From Shinisaurus crocodilurus (taxonomy: Eukaryota; Chordata; Lepidosauria; Squamata; Shinisauridae), in NCBI GenBank assembly GCA_021292165.1, contig CM037880.1:27178232-27242231 (forward strand): a stretch of 64,000 nt of DNA. Reading direction: 5' to 3'. Of this stretch, positions 1-13,090 are shown piece after piece. Position 1 is the first letter of the stretch. Each line of letters begins with the position of its first letter. Position numbers and translations under genes: made by a program. The notes beneath the pieces were generated by a model, which worked only from the letters and a program-made list of their open reading frames with translations, was not told the origin of the DNA and searched no databases.

Positions 1-1274
1 CATTGGAGGATAGCATTTTGCCAGAATTAAAGGCAGTTATTTTGTCAGGATGGCCAGAAAAGAAAACACAAGTTCCTGAAGGACTTACTGGTAAACCATA
101 TTGGAATTAAAGAGAGGAATTGAGTGTGTATGATGGTTTAATATTTAAGAATGATAGACTAATTATACCTAAAAAGTTGAGGAAAGAAATGTTGGAATTA
201 ATTCATGAGTCATTTGGGAATTGAATTTTGTAAAAGAAGAGCTTGAGATGTGTTGTTCTGGCCAGGTATGTGTATGCAAATAGAAATGTTAATACAATCT
301 TGTTAAGGTATGTCAAACTTTCAGAAATAACAATCAAAAGGAACCAATGTTACCTCATGAAGTACCAGAAAGACCAAGGCAGAAATTGGCAACGGATTTC
401 TTTGAATTTCATGGGAAGGATAATCTTTTGTCAGTAGACTATTATTCAAAGTTTTTTGGAAGTTTGTTTGTTAGAAACATTAACTAGTAAATGTGTGATT
501 AGGCATTGCAAGTCTGTATTTGCTAGACATGGTATAGCTGAAACTGTAATAATTCATAATGATTCTCAATTTAATTCTAAGGAGTTTAGGATGTTTGCGA
601 GAGAATGGGATTTTGTGCATGTTACATCCAGTCCATATTACACAAGATCAAATGGATTAGCTGAAAGAACTATTCAAACATTTAAGAAGATCTTTTAAAA
701 AAGCAGTTTGGATAATACAGATCCATATCTTTGTTTGTTAGATTTTAGAAATGCACCTTTTTTAGATAAACAGTCAGCAGCCCAATTACAAATGGGAAGA
801 CGTTTGAGAACAAGATTACCTATAGCAAAAGCATTATTGCAACCGGGAAGTGTCTCAAGTAGTAGTGTGCACGAAGAGTTAAGAAAGAGACAGGAAAGAC
901 AGAAAGATTCTTATGATCGAGGGACTAAGCTTTTGCCACCACTGAAAGTGGGAGAAAAAGTTACTGTTCAAAAAAAGGGAGTGTGGCAACATGCAAAAGT
1001 AATTGAACAACATCAAACTCCTAGATCATATGTGGTGGAAACTCAGGATGCAAAATTTTATAGGAGAAATAGAAAGGACTTGCACAGGACTGAAAGGATA
1101 CCTGAGGAAAGTCATGATAGGGAGATTGAGAAGGAAGAAAGTGAAAGTGTGAATATGGAACAGAATGATTTTTAAAAAATGGAACCAGAGGAGAACCCAG
1201 TAATTACATCTAGAGGAAGAATAGTAAGAAAACCTCTGAGATATGGCTATGATGAATGGGGGAAAAAAGGGAGA
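1..1274 (+). mobile_element. Ty3/Gypsy retrotransposon, 3' part of pol (integrase), decayed
   Basis: This is the 3' part of an LTR retrotransposon entering from the left edge. Reading across frames, 180-290 resembles the zinc-binding region that precedes the integrase core (LRKEMLELIHESFG, then a DVLFWPGM-like stretch). Positions 456-698 hold the integrase core end, with a SPYYTRSNGLAERTIQTF segment carrying the catalytic glutamate. Positions 708-1175 hold the integrase C-terminus with the GRRLRTRLP motif common in Gypsy integrases. Stops at about 108, 436, 697 and 1173 and frame changes show it is dead. A purine-rich run at 1255-1273 fits the polypurine tract before the 3' LTR. Integrase joins element DNA to the host genome. 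The element lies downstream of, or in an intron of, the minus-strand SCAN-KRAB gene. Confidence 0.8.
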
Positions 1275-1469
1275 CGTAATGATATGTGTTGTATGGGGGA
1301 CTCATTTGAGTGTTGCAGTGATTACTATAAAAGGACTCGCCTGTTACTGTAAGGCAGGCATGAAAGTCAGTTTGTATCGTGACTCACTCAGTAAAGCTAT
1401 CTTTTGGTATCCTGTGTCTGAGTAAAAACAAAGAAGAGCCGCAACTCCACCTTCCAGGATCTGTCAACA
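1275..1469 (+). repeat. Probable 3' LTR of the Gypsy element
   Basis: A short LTR-like block follows the polypurine tract. It contains a TATA-like box (CTATAAAAGG) near 1324 and ends in CTGTCAACA. The terminal CAACA is complementary to TGTTG at 1287, so the left border is either 1287 or about 1275 if an original TG mutated to CG. The 5' LTR and left target duplication are outside the window. Confidence 0.5.
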
Positions 1470-1482
1470 AGGCAAAGCCTTA

Positions 1483-2873
<1,391 letters not shown>

Positions 2874-3299
2874 CTGCGTCTGCTCTTTCTCCTCTGTCTG
2901 GCTCAGTAGGAAACCTTCTGCCAGGGCCACCGCCTGGGAACTGGTCTCCGCTCTGCACTCTCTGACCCATCTCTCCATCTCTGGGGGCAGGACGGCCAGG
3001 AACTGCTCCAGGATCACCGTGTCCAGCATCTGAGCTTTCGTGCGCCTTTCAGGCTTCAGCCACTGACTGCCAAGGTGGTGAAGCCAGCTGCAAACCTCTC
3101 GGGGGCCCTTGGCCTCTTGGTAGCAAAACTCCCTGAAGTGCTGGCGCTCTGCGTCTGAGCTGGTGTTGCTCCCAGCCTGGTTCTCCTGCACTCTTCTTTC
3201 CCAGAGCTCCACACTGCTCCCTTCTGGGATGACACGAGGCCTTTTTCCTGCCTCAGGGGCAGCTACATTTTGCTCTTCCATCTTCACTCTCTTCTGCAT
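2874..3299 (-). CDS. SCAN-domain exon of a zinc-finger transcription factor gene
   Basis: The minus strand encodes 142 codons from ATG at 3299 (a second in-frame ATG at 3281 gives [13 protein letters not shown], a start typical of reptile SCAN genes) to a donor CAG|GTGAG at 2874/2873, ending in phase 0. The SCAN domain runs from about residue 50 to 135, with [46 protein letters not shown] and [17 protein letters not shown] domains mediate dimerisation between SCAN proteins. The next recognisable exon in this orientation is the KRAB-A exon at 1632-1506. No stop or frameshift is seen in the exon. The gene is incomplete here because no zinc fingers are in the window, so its DNA target is unknown. 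Confidence 0.85.
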
Positions 3300-3649
3300 C
3301 ACTGCTGCCAGCAGGAAGGGCCTCCTTGCTTCGCTGCCAATTTCTCTTGAGGCAACGACTGCCTTATAGGAATTAAAATGTATATACAGCTGTGCCCAAC
3401 TTCATGCCCAGGACCGGTTTCAAACGTGTCCCTGCAACCCCCGTCCCACAGGAATAAGGCTCGTGGCTTCCACCCTCTTTTATGAACAGCAAGCTCACTG
3501 TATTAAGTAAAAGCACGCAGGGCTTCTTTAAATGGCACTGAGAATAAAAATCAAGAAGAGGCACTTGTTAACTCAATTTAAAACAGGAAGATAAAAGAAA
3601 ACAAACGCAGTGCATACATGACCCCTTACAGTTTTCTTCTAACAGATGC

Positions 3650-4400
3650 GATTCCCTACCGGGAGTGACCCCCCTCCCCAGTATATTTCCCTTTCTGCGC
3701 CTCACTTTTTCCGGTCCTTCCCTCCGGTCCAGGATTCCCTGACTGAACTGAGGGTAGAGGGAAAGGACTAGGACGTGGGTCTTCTGGAGGGGCCCCAAAT
3801 AGGTCAGCCTCCGGGGGGGGAGGCGCTGTCTTCCCCCCCCCCCCTCCAAAAGCTGCCTCCCTGCCCTTCGCGGCCTCCGTTCCCCGGCTGGGCTTCTCCC
3901 CTCCCTGCCCGGGCACTTCCCACCCGCTCCCATCATCCCTGCCCCGCAATGCACGTTGCACTCACCAGATCCCCCGCAGGGAAAGGGGGCTGCGGGTTGT
4001 ACAAAGGTCGCCTGGAAGATCCCAGGACTGGAAGAGGGGAGGGACAGGAAGTGCGTGGCATCAAGCCGCCTTTCATCTCCAGAGGCCCCTCTAGGAACCA
4101 AGCCTCTCTCTCGCTCTCACCCTTACATTGAGTCTCACTGCGAGGCAAGAGGGATGGGCAAGAGGGAGAAGGAACCCGGGTTGCGCCCGCCGCCTCCCTT
4201 CCTACAGAGGCAGAGGGGTGTGAGCTGGGGACGCCACTTCCTCTCCCCACTTGACACTCCCGGGGAAATCCTGGAAGGGTCTAGTAGTGGATGCAAAGGG
4301 GGAGGAGGGACGGGCGGACGGGCTGAGATGTTTCTGCAAAATGGAGGTAAAGCCCACCAGGCAAACAGGAGAGAGGTGGGCGGGTGACGGGAGGCCGTCT
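3650..4400 (-). promoter_or_regulatory. GC-rich candidate promoter and first exon of the SCAN-KRAB gene
   Basis: This block is GC-rich with many C/G runs and scattered CpGs, unlike its surroundings, and lies just upstream (minus strand) of the SCAN exon. A good minus-strand donor, CTG|GTGAGTG, lies at 3968-3961 and could end a non-coding first exon. No TATA box was identified. Transcript data would be needed to place the start. The assignment rests on position and composition only. Confidence 0.35.
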
Positions 4401-4445
4401 CAGGGAAGGCTTTGGGGGAACCGCTCAGAGCTCTTTGACCCCCCA

Positions 4446-4469
4446 ACACACACACACACACACACACAC
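4446..4469. repeat. (CA)n microsatellite
   Basis: About twelve CA dinucleotides in an uninterrupted run. Confidence 0.9.
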
Positions 4470-4929
4470 CTTGCGCCTTGTCATTGCCTGTGCATCACAT
4501 GATCAAAGGCAGACCAGGATTCTCTTTTCTTACTTTTATTTTCCAGTTGTGGTACCTTAATCTGATCAGGAAACCAACACGATGAATCCCCATTTGCCCC
4601 AGAAGAAGCAGGCACATGAGAACAGTAGAGGAGCCCCTGATGCTGGATCAGGCCCAAGGGGGCCGCTGTAGCCCAGCTTCTGTTCCCACAGTGGCCAACC
4701 AGCTGCCCCAAGGGGAAGCCCACAGGCAGGACAGGAGTGCCACAGCACGCTTCCACCCATGTTCTGCCTCTGAGCCACAGCCCCTCCATGAGGACTAGTA
4801 GCCGTAGAAAGCGGTGGCCATCACTACAGCATGGTAGCCAACTCCATTGTTGAACTCTGTGCTGTGCGAAGGAGTCCTTCCTCTTGCCTGTGCTGAGGCT
4901 CCCACCAGTCATCTTCATGAGATGACCCG

Positions 4930-5068
4930 TTGGGAACTGGTCTCCGCTCTGCACTCTCTGACCCAGCTCTCCATTTCCGGGGGCAGGACGGCCAGGAACT
5001 GCTCCAGGATCACCGTGTCCAGCATCTGAGCTTTCGTGCGCCTTTCTGGCTTCAGCCACTGATTGATG
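4930..5068 (-). pseudogene. Duplicated half SCAN exon
   Basis: About 135 bp is nearly identical to 2935-3072 of the SCAN exon, with only a handful of differences. It encodes [15 protein letters not shown] and [18 protein letters not shown] on the minus strand. The 5' half of the SCAN domain is missing. The similarity stops abruptly on both sides, at NQW upstream and after ETSSQ downstream, with no splice donor in the expected place. It is best read as a partial duplication or the relic of a neighbouring SCAN gene, not a working exon. Confidence 0.8.
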
Positions 5069-5069
5069 A

Positions 5070-6170
5070 TGAGGGGAAGGACCGTGGCTCGGGGCACACC
5101 AGCTGCATTAAGGGAAAGGCTTCAGCCCCTGGAAGCATCTCCAGGCAGAGCTGAGCAAGACCACGGTCCCAGACCCTGGAGAGCCCCTGCCAGTCCGTGC
5201 AGACAGTCCTGAGCGAGGCGGGCCAGAGGCTTCGTTCGGGATCAGGCAGCTTCTGACGTTCCAATTGGCAGGTGATCCTTTTTTGCCCCCGTTGGGTTCA
5301 GTGGTGAGGCTGGGCCACCTCTCGCCCTGGAAGCCACCTCCTCTGCAGCCCCTTCTATGCTGGGTCCCTGCCTGGCTGCTGCTGTCGGCCAGCTTGTGTG
5401 GTCTGCTCCCTGCATCGCTCATTTGTGAAGAGGGAACAGGGCTTAATATGCGCCAACCGCCTTCCGTAGTAATGTTCACTTCTGGATCAAATGTGTGGTG
5501 GTAATACAAATGTGCCTCTGAGCATGTGCAGAGTGTATTCACTTCACCATGGAGTAGCCTCAGTAAACTCATGCACAACTATGGGATGGGTGGTGATAGT
5601 AGTGGAGGAGGATTTTGATTTTCCTGAGGAAGGAGCAACTGTGTTGGGCCAGTCCGCGTGGTAAAGCAGGTCTGTTGCTGCCTGACTTGTCTTGCCCTGC
5701 CTGAACTTCCCACCCCACCTGTGTCTGCACGCTGGGTCTGTGCCAGGGACTTTCCAGGCCCGGCTTGTCACCTGATGCGGCCCTTGTGTGCTTGTCTAGG
5801 TTTGCCTTTTTCCTGGCCTTTCCTGGAGTGGAGACTTGAGCTGTGCCAATCGCAGGCTCCAGCACTGGCTTGGTCATCAGTTGCTGGGCAGGGAAGGCAT
5901 CACTTTTGTTTTTGATTTTGCAAAAGCCATCTCTTGCATGGTATCACCACAGGCTGCCCTGAACGGCTCACACTCCTGCAGCCACAGGCTCAGAGCATGA
6001 AATGAGCAAGGATTAAATCCAGTGAAGGTTTTCCACTGGCAGACCCTCCAGAGCAGATTTCTGGGGTATGGAGAGGGGCTCCAGGGGGGAGGAGAAGGGG
6101 AGAAAGCCCTGCCATGCAAGCAGAAGTCACTTGTGCAACTTTGGATCCTGCCTTCAAGGCCTTCTGGGTT
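5070..6170. other. Intergenic, no feature recognised
   Basis: Several open frames occur on both strands, but none shows a domain, coherent codon pattern or splice signals. No known repeat was recognised. Confidence 0.4.
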
Positions 6171-6413
6171 GTTGTTGTTGTTATTATTATTACATTTATA
6201 CCCCACCTTTTTTTTTCTGCAAGGAACCCAAGGCAGCTTACATGGTCCTCCTCCTCTCCATGTTATCCTCACAACAACCCTGTGAGGTAGGTCAGGCTGA
6301 GAGCCAGTGACTGGCCCAAGGTCACCCAGCGAGCTTCATGGCTGAGTGGGGACTAGAACCCAGATCTCCCAAGTCCCAGTCAAACACTCAAACCATTACA
6401 CCACACTGGCTCT
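6171..6413 (-). repeat. tRNA-derived SINE with L2-like tail
   Basis: Full-length minus-strand copy. On that strand it starts GAGCCAGTGTGGTGTAATGG (A-box region), has a B-box-like GGTTCTAGTCCCC at 6361-6349, then the body with CCTGTGAGG(A), and ends in an AT-rich TATAAATGTAATAA tail. It shares body and tail with the copies at 19.7, 37.8 and 44.5 kb. The head fits a tRNA-derived pol III promoter, and the tail resembles the L2 3' ends in this window. Confidence 0.85.
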
Positions 6414-7410
6414 AGAGCACCCCTATTTATATGTCTGATGATACTCCTAAATTATTTAAGCGGTTTGTGAGGCACAAATTCCCTTTGCTGAAGCCTACTG
6501 TTCATCAGGTAGGCTTGTCTATCAGGTAGGCTTGTAAGGGGTAATTACGAATGGCCCCTTGGCACCTCCTTTGGTGATGGTTTGGTTTCTAGGTTCTCCT
6601 GCCGGTGGCTGCAGGAGCCATGTCAGATCGCCCTTTGGCCAAGGCATTCTGTTGCCAACTGATTGCTCCCCCAGTCCTCCTCCTCAGCAGAGCAATTGCT
6701 CAAGGGCTCCACTGGGCCAGGGCCCCTTCTCTGCACAGCCCACCCAATGCCCCTCCTGAGAGCACAACATTTGGGGAGGGGCTTGGCTGGTTGCTTGTCA
6801 TTCATACTCAGAAGATGATTTTCTGAGTTTTTAAGCCCCTCCATGTTTTACATGATCTACAAAAATTGATCAACATAGCCTACGTTTTGGAAAGTGTAAT
6901 GCCTGAATGAGATGAGTATGTGTTGAAACCACTTGTCAGAGAGCCAGGAGGATTGGCTGAGGCAACCTGGCAGATATATTCTTGTTTGCAAACATTTGCT
7001 GCCATGGAATGTGTGGAACCCCCCCCCCCCCGCACCATAATAAGTTCGTGTTCGGTGGTGATGGGAATACACACTCCTATAAAAGGGGACAAAACACAGA
7101 TGCATTTCAATGATTTCTCCCAGAGAAAGCCTAGGTGGAGGCATTTTACTGCTAACATATACATCTATAATAATGCTTAACAGACCCAGCAGAAATCCCT
7201 GCAGACCCCCACACAGAGACCCCCTTCCATAAGGCTTCAGGGTGGGGGGCCTTCCAGGGGGCTCCTTCCTCTGCTGACTCTTGTAGAGCCCTTGGCCATA
7301 GCCAGAGTCTGGCCTTGTTGGTGTAATGGAGTCCGGATCCATCCCAAAGGGGTCCAGTCCCAGGAAGATCACCAGGTGGAGGTGGCCAGAGGGAGCAGCC
7401 CTAAAGGATG
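6414..7410. other. Intergenic, no feature recognised
   Basis: Non-coding by inspection. It holds a poly-C run at 7018-7031 and short open frames without motifs. Confidence 0.4.
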
Positions 7411-7473
7411 GAAGCGTGTGTGTGCGTGTGTGTGTACGCGTGCGTGTGTGCGCGCACGCGCACAAACACACAC
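7411..7473. repeat. Mixed (GT)n/(CA)n microsatellite
   Basis: Alternating purine-pyrimidine run of GT, GC and CA dinucleotides, partly self-complementary (GCGCGCACGCGC near the centre). Confidence 0.85.
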
Positions 7474-7545
7474 ACTGAGTAATCCATCTCCAAGGACCAA
7501 GGGAAGCCCAAAACATCCATTAAGAGGGTCCCTCTCCCCCCCCCC

Positions 7546-8601
7546 CCCATCATCATCATCAGGCGATCACTCGTGACCGAGTAAGATTGTCTTCCGGGAT
7601 AAAAGGAGGGAATTCTAAAGAAGATTGTGTAGACTCTAGCGATGGGTCCGTAAGTGACTGTGGAGGCCAATTCTAGATCCACACAGCTTCCCACAGTGAG
7701 GACACAGGTTACCAGATAGAAGATGGTCCTGTAAAGGATTCATTTGACGTGCTTTTCGCTTAGCACGTTTCTCCCTTTCACCTTGCACTCGGGCTTCTTC
7801 AAAGTCCATGGAACCTTTGTGAAAGGCCAACCTCCATTTAGATCGTTCATGGGCCAGAGCTTCCCAGTTTTCGATGTTTATATTGCATTTTTTTAGATTA
7901 GCCTTATGAACATCTTTAAACCTCTTATATCGACCACCGATATTCCGTTTTCCATCCTTGAGTTGGGAGTAAAGTAATTGCTTTGGGAGACGGCAGTCAG
8001 GCATTCGAACAACATGACCGGTCCACTGAAGTTGGCGTTGAAGGATCATTTTTTCAATGCTAGTAGTCTTTGCTTCTTCCAGTACACTGACATTTGTTCG
8101 CCTATCTTCCCAAGTGATTTGCAGGATTTTCCGGAGGCAATGTTGATGAAACCTTTCAAGGAGGTGGAAGTGACGTTTATAGATAATCCATGTTTCGCAG
8201 GCATACAATAAAGTTGGTAATACAATGGCTTCATAAACCAGTGTTTTGGTCTTCTTACAAATATCCCGATCCTCGAACACTCTATGTTTCATTCGAGAAA
8301 ATGCGGCACTTGCGGAGCTCAGACGATGCTGGATTTCACTGTCGATGTTAGCTGTAACAGAAAGATAGCTGCCAAGATAGAGAAAATGATCGACATTTTC
8401 CAGTATTGTCCCACCAAGCTGGATAGATGGCATCACCAAAGGGTTAGCTTGCACTTGCTGATGAAGCACTTTGGTTTTTTTGATGTTAAGTGAGAGACCA
8501 AGTTTTTCGTATGCTTCTGCAAAAGCATTTAGGATAGTTTGGAGATCATCCTCTGAATGTGCGGAGACCACATTATCATCAGCATACTGAAGTTCCACAA
8601 A
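7546..8601 (-). mobile_element. Non-LTR retrotransposon (LINE), 5'-truncated at the RT catalytic motif
   Basis: The minus strand carries one uninterrupted frame of about 320 codons (8598-7636). It starts at the reverse-transcriptase catalytic box (LQYADDNVVSAHSEDDLQ) and continues through the thumb (QWTGHVVRMPDCRLPKQLLY) into a basic region. It ends with a zinc-finger-like C-terminus, CPHCGKLCGSRIGLHSHLRTH. The 3' UTR finishes in (GAT)n, seen on the plus strand as CATCATCATCATC at 7546. Endonuclease and most of the RT are missing, as expected of 5' truncation during target-primed reverse transcription. The open frame and a near-identical second copy at 35 kb suggest fairly recent activity. 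The clade (RTE- or Ingi/I-like) cannot be settled by eye. Confidence 0.85.
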
Positions 8602-9324
8602 TGCTGACTGACTGGCCCCTTCCTGCTTAAAATATGGCTTCCTGCCTGGAACCCCACCTCAGCTGCAGCCCACCTAGCCTGGCTGAAGGAAGAAGGGGGG
8701 GAGCGAATTCTCACTGGTGCTTCTCTCTGTGCCCAGGCAGAACCGCCTCTCCGGAACTTTGCAGAAATACTGGTGTGTGTGTCCGCCCCCCCCTCCCGTT
8801 ACTGTCAGGGCTGGGCCATGGTCAGCTGAGGTTAGGCCAGGAGCTGGAGAACCAGGAACCATGGAACAACAAAGCAGCAGTCAGGACTAAAGAGTAGACC
8901 AGAACCAAAGGACAAACCAAGAGGCAGAAGCAAGGAGCAAGGCAAAAAGAAGGCCTGTAAGTTACAGGAACACACCAGAGCTCAGGATGTCCTTGTTGCT
9001 CAAGCAAGGCATAACAAACAGGAAGTCCTCTTGTACTCCTTCCTATCCTAGATGACCAGCCTCGGTGGGTGGGGTCAGTACATGGCCTGAGGCTACTAAA
9101 TTGCCTATGCAGAGGCTGCTGCTGCAACATGCAGTTCAGTGGCTCACTGTGTGAGGCAGCTGCCCACAAATCCAAAGGTTCCCAGCTGAAGCCCCAGCAG
9201 CCCCTGACAGCTGCAGAATAAGAAGCAGAATCTCCAGCAATGAGGAAGGGCGTGAGCCTTGGTGTTACAAGCGTGTCCCTGGCTATTTGCATCCGTGGAA
9301 TGTCGGAGGGTACCTGGCAGACCA
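8602..9324. other. Intergenic with possible LTR-like block
   Basis: Positions 8802-9208 begin TGTCAGGG and end CCCCTGACA, the TG...CA form of an LTR. No matching target duplication flanks them and no internal sequence is present. The remainder is unassigned. Confidence 0.25.
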
Positions 9325-9463
9325 GCCTTCCCCAACCTGGAACCCTCCAGATATCTTTCCCAGCCATTTGCTGTGGAATTGCCAACCTGGCCATTTGCTA
9401 TGTGGGCTGGTATGATGGAAGTTGTAGTCCCACATACCTGGCGGGTACCAGGTTGGGAAAGGA
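9325..9463. mobile_element. Fold-back hAT-type MITE, diverged copy
   Basis: It starts CAGCCTTCCCCAACCTGG and ends with the complement-like CCAGGTTGGGAAAGG, with GTTGTAGTCC in the middle. This is the arm pattern of the family listed at 17461-17595, but with more mismatches. Confidence 0.6.
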
Positions 9464-11239
9464 TATGATAAGACTATCAGCTCAATGAAGCACTATTTCA
9501 GAGAGAACTAGATTCCAGAGACCAACCTCACGCTCAGCTGGGAAGATGGCACCCCTCTGAATGATGGACCCAATCCAATCCCATCATTTGCTTTTGTGAA
9601 GAGAGCCCTGTCTAGAAATAGCAGTTTCTTTATCGAAAGGGAGGGTGGGGTGGAAAGCATTTCAAAGCACCCAGGATATTATTGTCTGTGGGTTAACAGA
9701 ATGTAGCTTTATGAATGCCAAATGCCAAGAGCATAGACTTATATTTTTGTCTGACCTTGATTTTAGCTTTTTTTTTACTCAGCACGGTTCACTTCATATT
9801 TGTTTTGTTTTAAAGTCTGGAATATTTTGCATTTCACCTTAATAGTTCCACTCTGTTTGAAATGTTTATATAGCGTGATTTACTACAATATGGATGTGTA
9901 ATTATGTGATGATTAGACAAAACATTTCTGACAAGAAAGGAAAACAGTAGTTAATAATGTTTTCCATCTGTCTGGTAGAACTTCACTGAAAAAGCAGCCC
10001 TTTGCATGGACCAGAGTCCAAGGCTACACCTAGATGAGAACACAGTAGAAACTGTAATGCCTCCATAAATTCATTCTGATCACTGCTCACACATTTTTGG
10101 AAAGCATTACCATCTGTTTTGCAGATAAATATTACAATAATTAATGTCAGCACATGTTTACATTATAGAATCTTAGAAGATTTCCTGCCTTCCCTCTGCA
10201 GAAATAAAGATGCCTTTTAAACGACTAGAATGAAATGCACTGTCGTTATTAGGTAAAATGAGTGTGTGTGTTTGTGTGTGTCAATAATGGCTTCTTTTAT
10301 TGCACAACTCTGAGACATTTTAAATTTTCTGTTCTCCATTTAGGCCAGAATTCTTGGCCATAATTATTGTACATAGACCAAAAGAGCTGGAAATCTGCAG
10401 ATCTAGCAACAAAGGCTACACCATCTGTGGCCCACTGACCACACATTTGCAAATATGTTGTGTGTCCCCACCTTCCTTGAAAAATGACTTGGGGGAAGGC
10501 AGTCTGCACCCTCCTCAAGTAGGAGTTTGAAGTCTGAGTCCTTTTAGGGGATAGACAGATGCTGTCGCTGCTGGATCAACCACTTTAATAGAACCAAAGA
10601 AGCTTTGTGAATCAGGCACGTGTCCCCTTCTTCCTGCACCACCAGGGATGCTGACCAGAGGAGAGAACCACCAGCAGTTCCAACTGGGGCATTCGTAGAA
10701 AAGCCACAATTCTCCTGGCTTGAAAGTCAAGTGACACTAGAGGGCCAATCTGGTGCCAGAACCCCAGATCTTTTGCCTTTGCTCAGTCTGGGTAACTTGT
10801 CACTGAGGAAGGCAATCAAGTCTTTCCTCTACTCAAGCCAGCCAATAAGCGAGCAAGCAGTACTCATGTGAGCACCTCACACATTGGAAGGTGTGTTCCA
10901 GACCATCACACATTCATCGAGTTTCATTATAGATCTATGAGTTGGTAGGGGAGGGACCACTTCACAGGGGAGAGCACCATTTGTGGGGGGCGGGGATCAG
11001 CCCTCCTCCCCCAACACTGAATTTAGACCACATGTGATGTCCTATATACCTGGCCATCATAATAGTTCTACATACTGAATAATTATTGCCCCAAAACCAA
11101 ATTGGGATGCCAAAAGCACAGGCTTCCCTGGTTTAAAAAAATAATTAAAAGTGGCTGCTTGTCCCATGTTAATCATTTTGCTAGAAGCACAGTATAGAAG
11201 GAGGGTTATTGAAATGATGTGGACTTCAAATGATTTTAC
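9464..11239. other. Intergenic, no feature recognised
   Basis: AT-rich, non-coding by inspection. A short (GT)n run occurs at 10262-10281. No repeat family or gene was identified. Confidence 0.4.
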
Positions 11240-11452
11240 TCATTAGATTTTGGTCATTAGATATTTTTGATTTTATTTTATGCTTGTATATTTACCTACC
11301 CAGACTCTAAGGTCATTGTCTGAGGCCATCCTCCAGGTGCCCCTCCCACATAATGCAAGATGGGTGGCTACAAGAGAGAGGGCCTTTTCAGTGGTGGCAC
11401 CCTATCTGTGGAATGCCCTCCCCAGAGTGGCTGGCCCATCAGCTACATTGGG
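11240..11452 (+). mobile_element. L2 LINE C-terminal fragment, left part
   Basis: Encodes TQTLRSLSEAILQVPLP and ATRERAFSVVAPYLWNALP, which align with the intact L2 C-terminus at 27958-28677 (TLRSASAVLLREPL, ATRRRAFSAVAPRLWNELP). The copy is broken here by the TIR element at 11453-12808 and resumes at 12809. Confidence 0.75.
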
Positions 11453-12808
11453 CGGGTTCATACATCATGAGAACCCACCCTGGCAATAAGCCACAGAGGG
11501 TTGGCTGTTCTGTGAATGACCCATAGTATTCTCGACAGATAACTGGGCTCACCGTGGGTTGTTCGCTCCCTCTCTCACCCTCGATCCTCCAGGCGGTATC
11601 CCAGGGGACACCATGGCAGGACCAAGTCATCTCTCCCCACCCTGTCATGAAGAGCCATTTTTGGCTCCCTGTGCCTTTTTTGCATTTTAAACTCCTCCCC
11701 CCGAGATTTTGTAATCCCTGCTTTGACAGCCACTGACAGCCCCTTCAAAGTGCCCAAGCAGCACCTTGGAGGGGTTGTCAGTAGCTGCCAGATTTTAAAA
11801 AAGAGATTTGCACACAAATAATTGTGCAAATAAGTTTATTTTTTATTTTGATTTCTTTAGCTGCATTTGCACAACTGCAGAAGTTTGCAGTTGTGTGAGT
11901 GTGGGAATTTGAAGTGTCAGCTGGGGCAATGTCCAAGTGGGTACCTGCTTTCAAGGTGCAGTAGGTGCCAATCCTGGACATTGCTCCAAATAGGATTCCC
12001 CCCACTTTGGTTTCTCTTGACAGCTGTCAAGACAGCTGTGGAATGCCCTCCCCAGAGTGGCTGGCCCATCAGCTACATTGGGCGGGTTCATACATCATGA
12101 GAACCCACCCTGGCAATAAGCCACAGAGGGTTGGCTGTTCTGCATTGCTCCAAATAGGATTCCCCCCACTTTGGTTTCTCTTGACAGCTGTCAAAAGGCA
12201 AGCTGTCAAGAGAAACCAAAGGTGCGAGTGATCTTTGCTCATTAAAAGGGGGTGGTGTGATTTACACCCCCTTCACGGCAACATCCTCAACTTCCCCCCC
12301 ACCCCACCCTGACAGTCCTCAGGGTGGTGCACATTTTTCACTTTTCCCCGAAACTCTAGGTGCTTGGGAAAGTGCAAAAGTGCTTCCCCACCCCTTTTTC
12401 TGAGGAAAAGGATGGGGTTTTGACAGGGCAAGTGTTTCTTTTTTTTTTTATGAGGATATATACAGCCATTTTAAAAAATTTAAAATGCAAAAAAGCCACA
12501 GGGAACCAAAAACGGCTCTTGATTGTGGTGGGGAGAGCAAACTCAGGAAGAGTGGCAAGGTTTTTTTTGCTGCTCTTGCCAAGCAAGTCGCTGGCCACTG
12601 GACTTTACCCATGGTGGGATCAGTCATCCGGGTTCAGACAACACAATATCCCACATGGGTAAAACAACCCCTGGGACAGCCCATGGGTTCTTAGGGTGGC
12701 TTGTTTGAAGCAACAACAACAACCATGGGTAAATCGGGCTGGGTTCAGGAGACACAAGGACCAGCTATGGCTCACTGTCAATGGTGGGTTGTCGTGTTGT
12801 GTGAACCA
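11453..12808. mobile_element. Non-autonomous TIR DNA transposon inside L2, internally rearranged
   Basis: The left end GGGTTCATACATCATGAG and right end GTTGTGTGAACC are imperfect inverted repeats, about 20 of 25 bases matching. Both flanks are parts of one L2 copy, so this is an insertion. No transposase was seen. The target duplication is not clear. The interior contains a copy (12039-12143) of the left L2/element junction plus a duplicated 52-bp block (11978-12029 and 12143-12194), so it rearranged after insertion. The TIR resembles that of the element at 49523-49790, suggesting one hAT-like family. Confidence 0.6.
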
Positions 12809-13090
12809 GGTCACTGCGGTCTTTGGGGCACCTTTTTATCCTCCCAGGCATTTTAAGAACTGTTTTTAGTGCTTTTAGTCCACTGTACTTTTATTGCTGC
12901 TGGTTTTACTTTGGATTTATGTGCTGGAGTGTTTTTATTCTTTGTGACTGATTTTATCTTGGTTTTATTATGTGTTGTATTTATTCATTGTTTTATTGTT
13001 TATTTTATATTTTAATGTATTGTAGACTGTCCAGAGAACATGGGCTATTGGGTGGTTTAAAAGTATAATAAATAATGAATGAATGAATGG
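12809..13090 (+). mobile_element. L2 LINE 3' end, right part
   Basis: Continues the L2 copy from 11240-11452. CCTCCCAGGCATTTTAAG matches the CTCCCAGGCATTTAAA region of the copy at 27.9-28.9 kb. It ends with GGGCTATTGGGTGGTTTAAAA, then AATAAATAATGAATGAATG. Confidence 0.75.

Noticed and set aside
3568..4467. Multiple overlapping frames of 100-177 codons in the GC-rich block
   Set aside because: Open on both strands in several frames without motifs. Better explained as GC-rich promoter-type DNA upstream of the SCAN gene.
8802..9208. Solo LTR
   Set aside because: TG...CA ends are suggestive, but flanks GTTAC and GCTGC do not form a target duplication and no internal LTR signals were clear. Kept only as a possibility within an intergenic entry.
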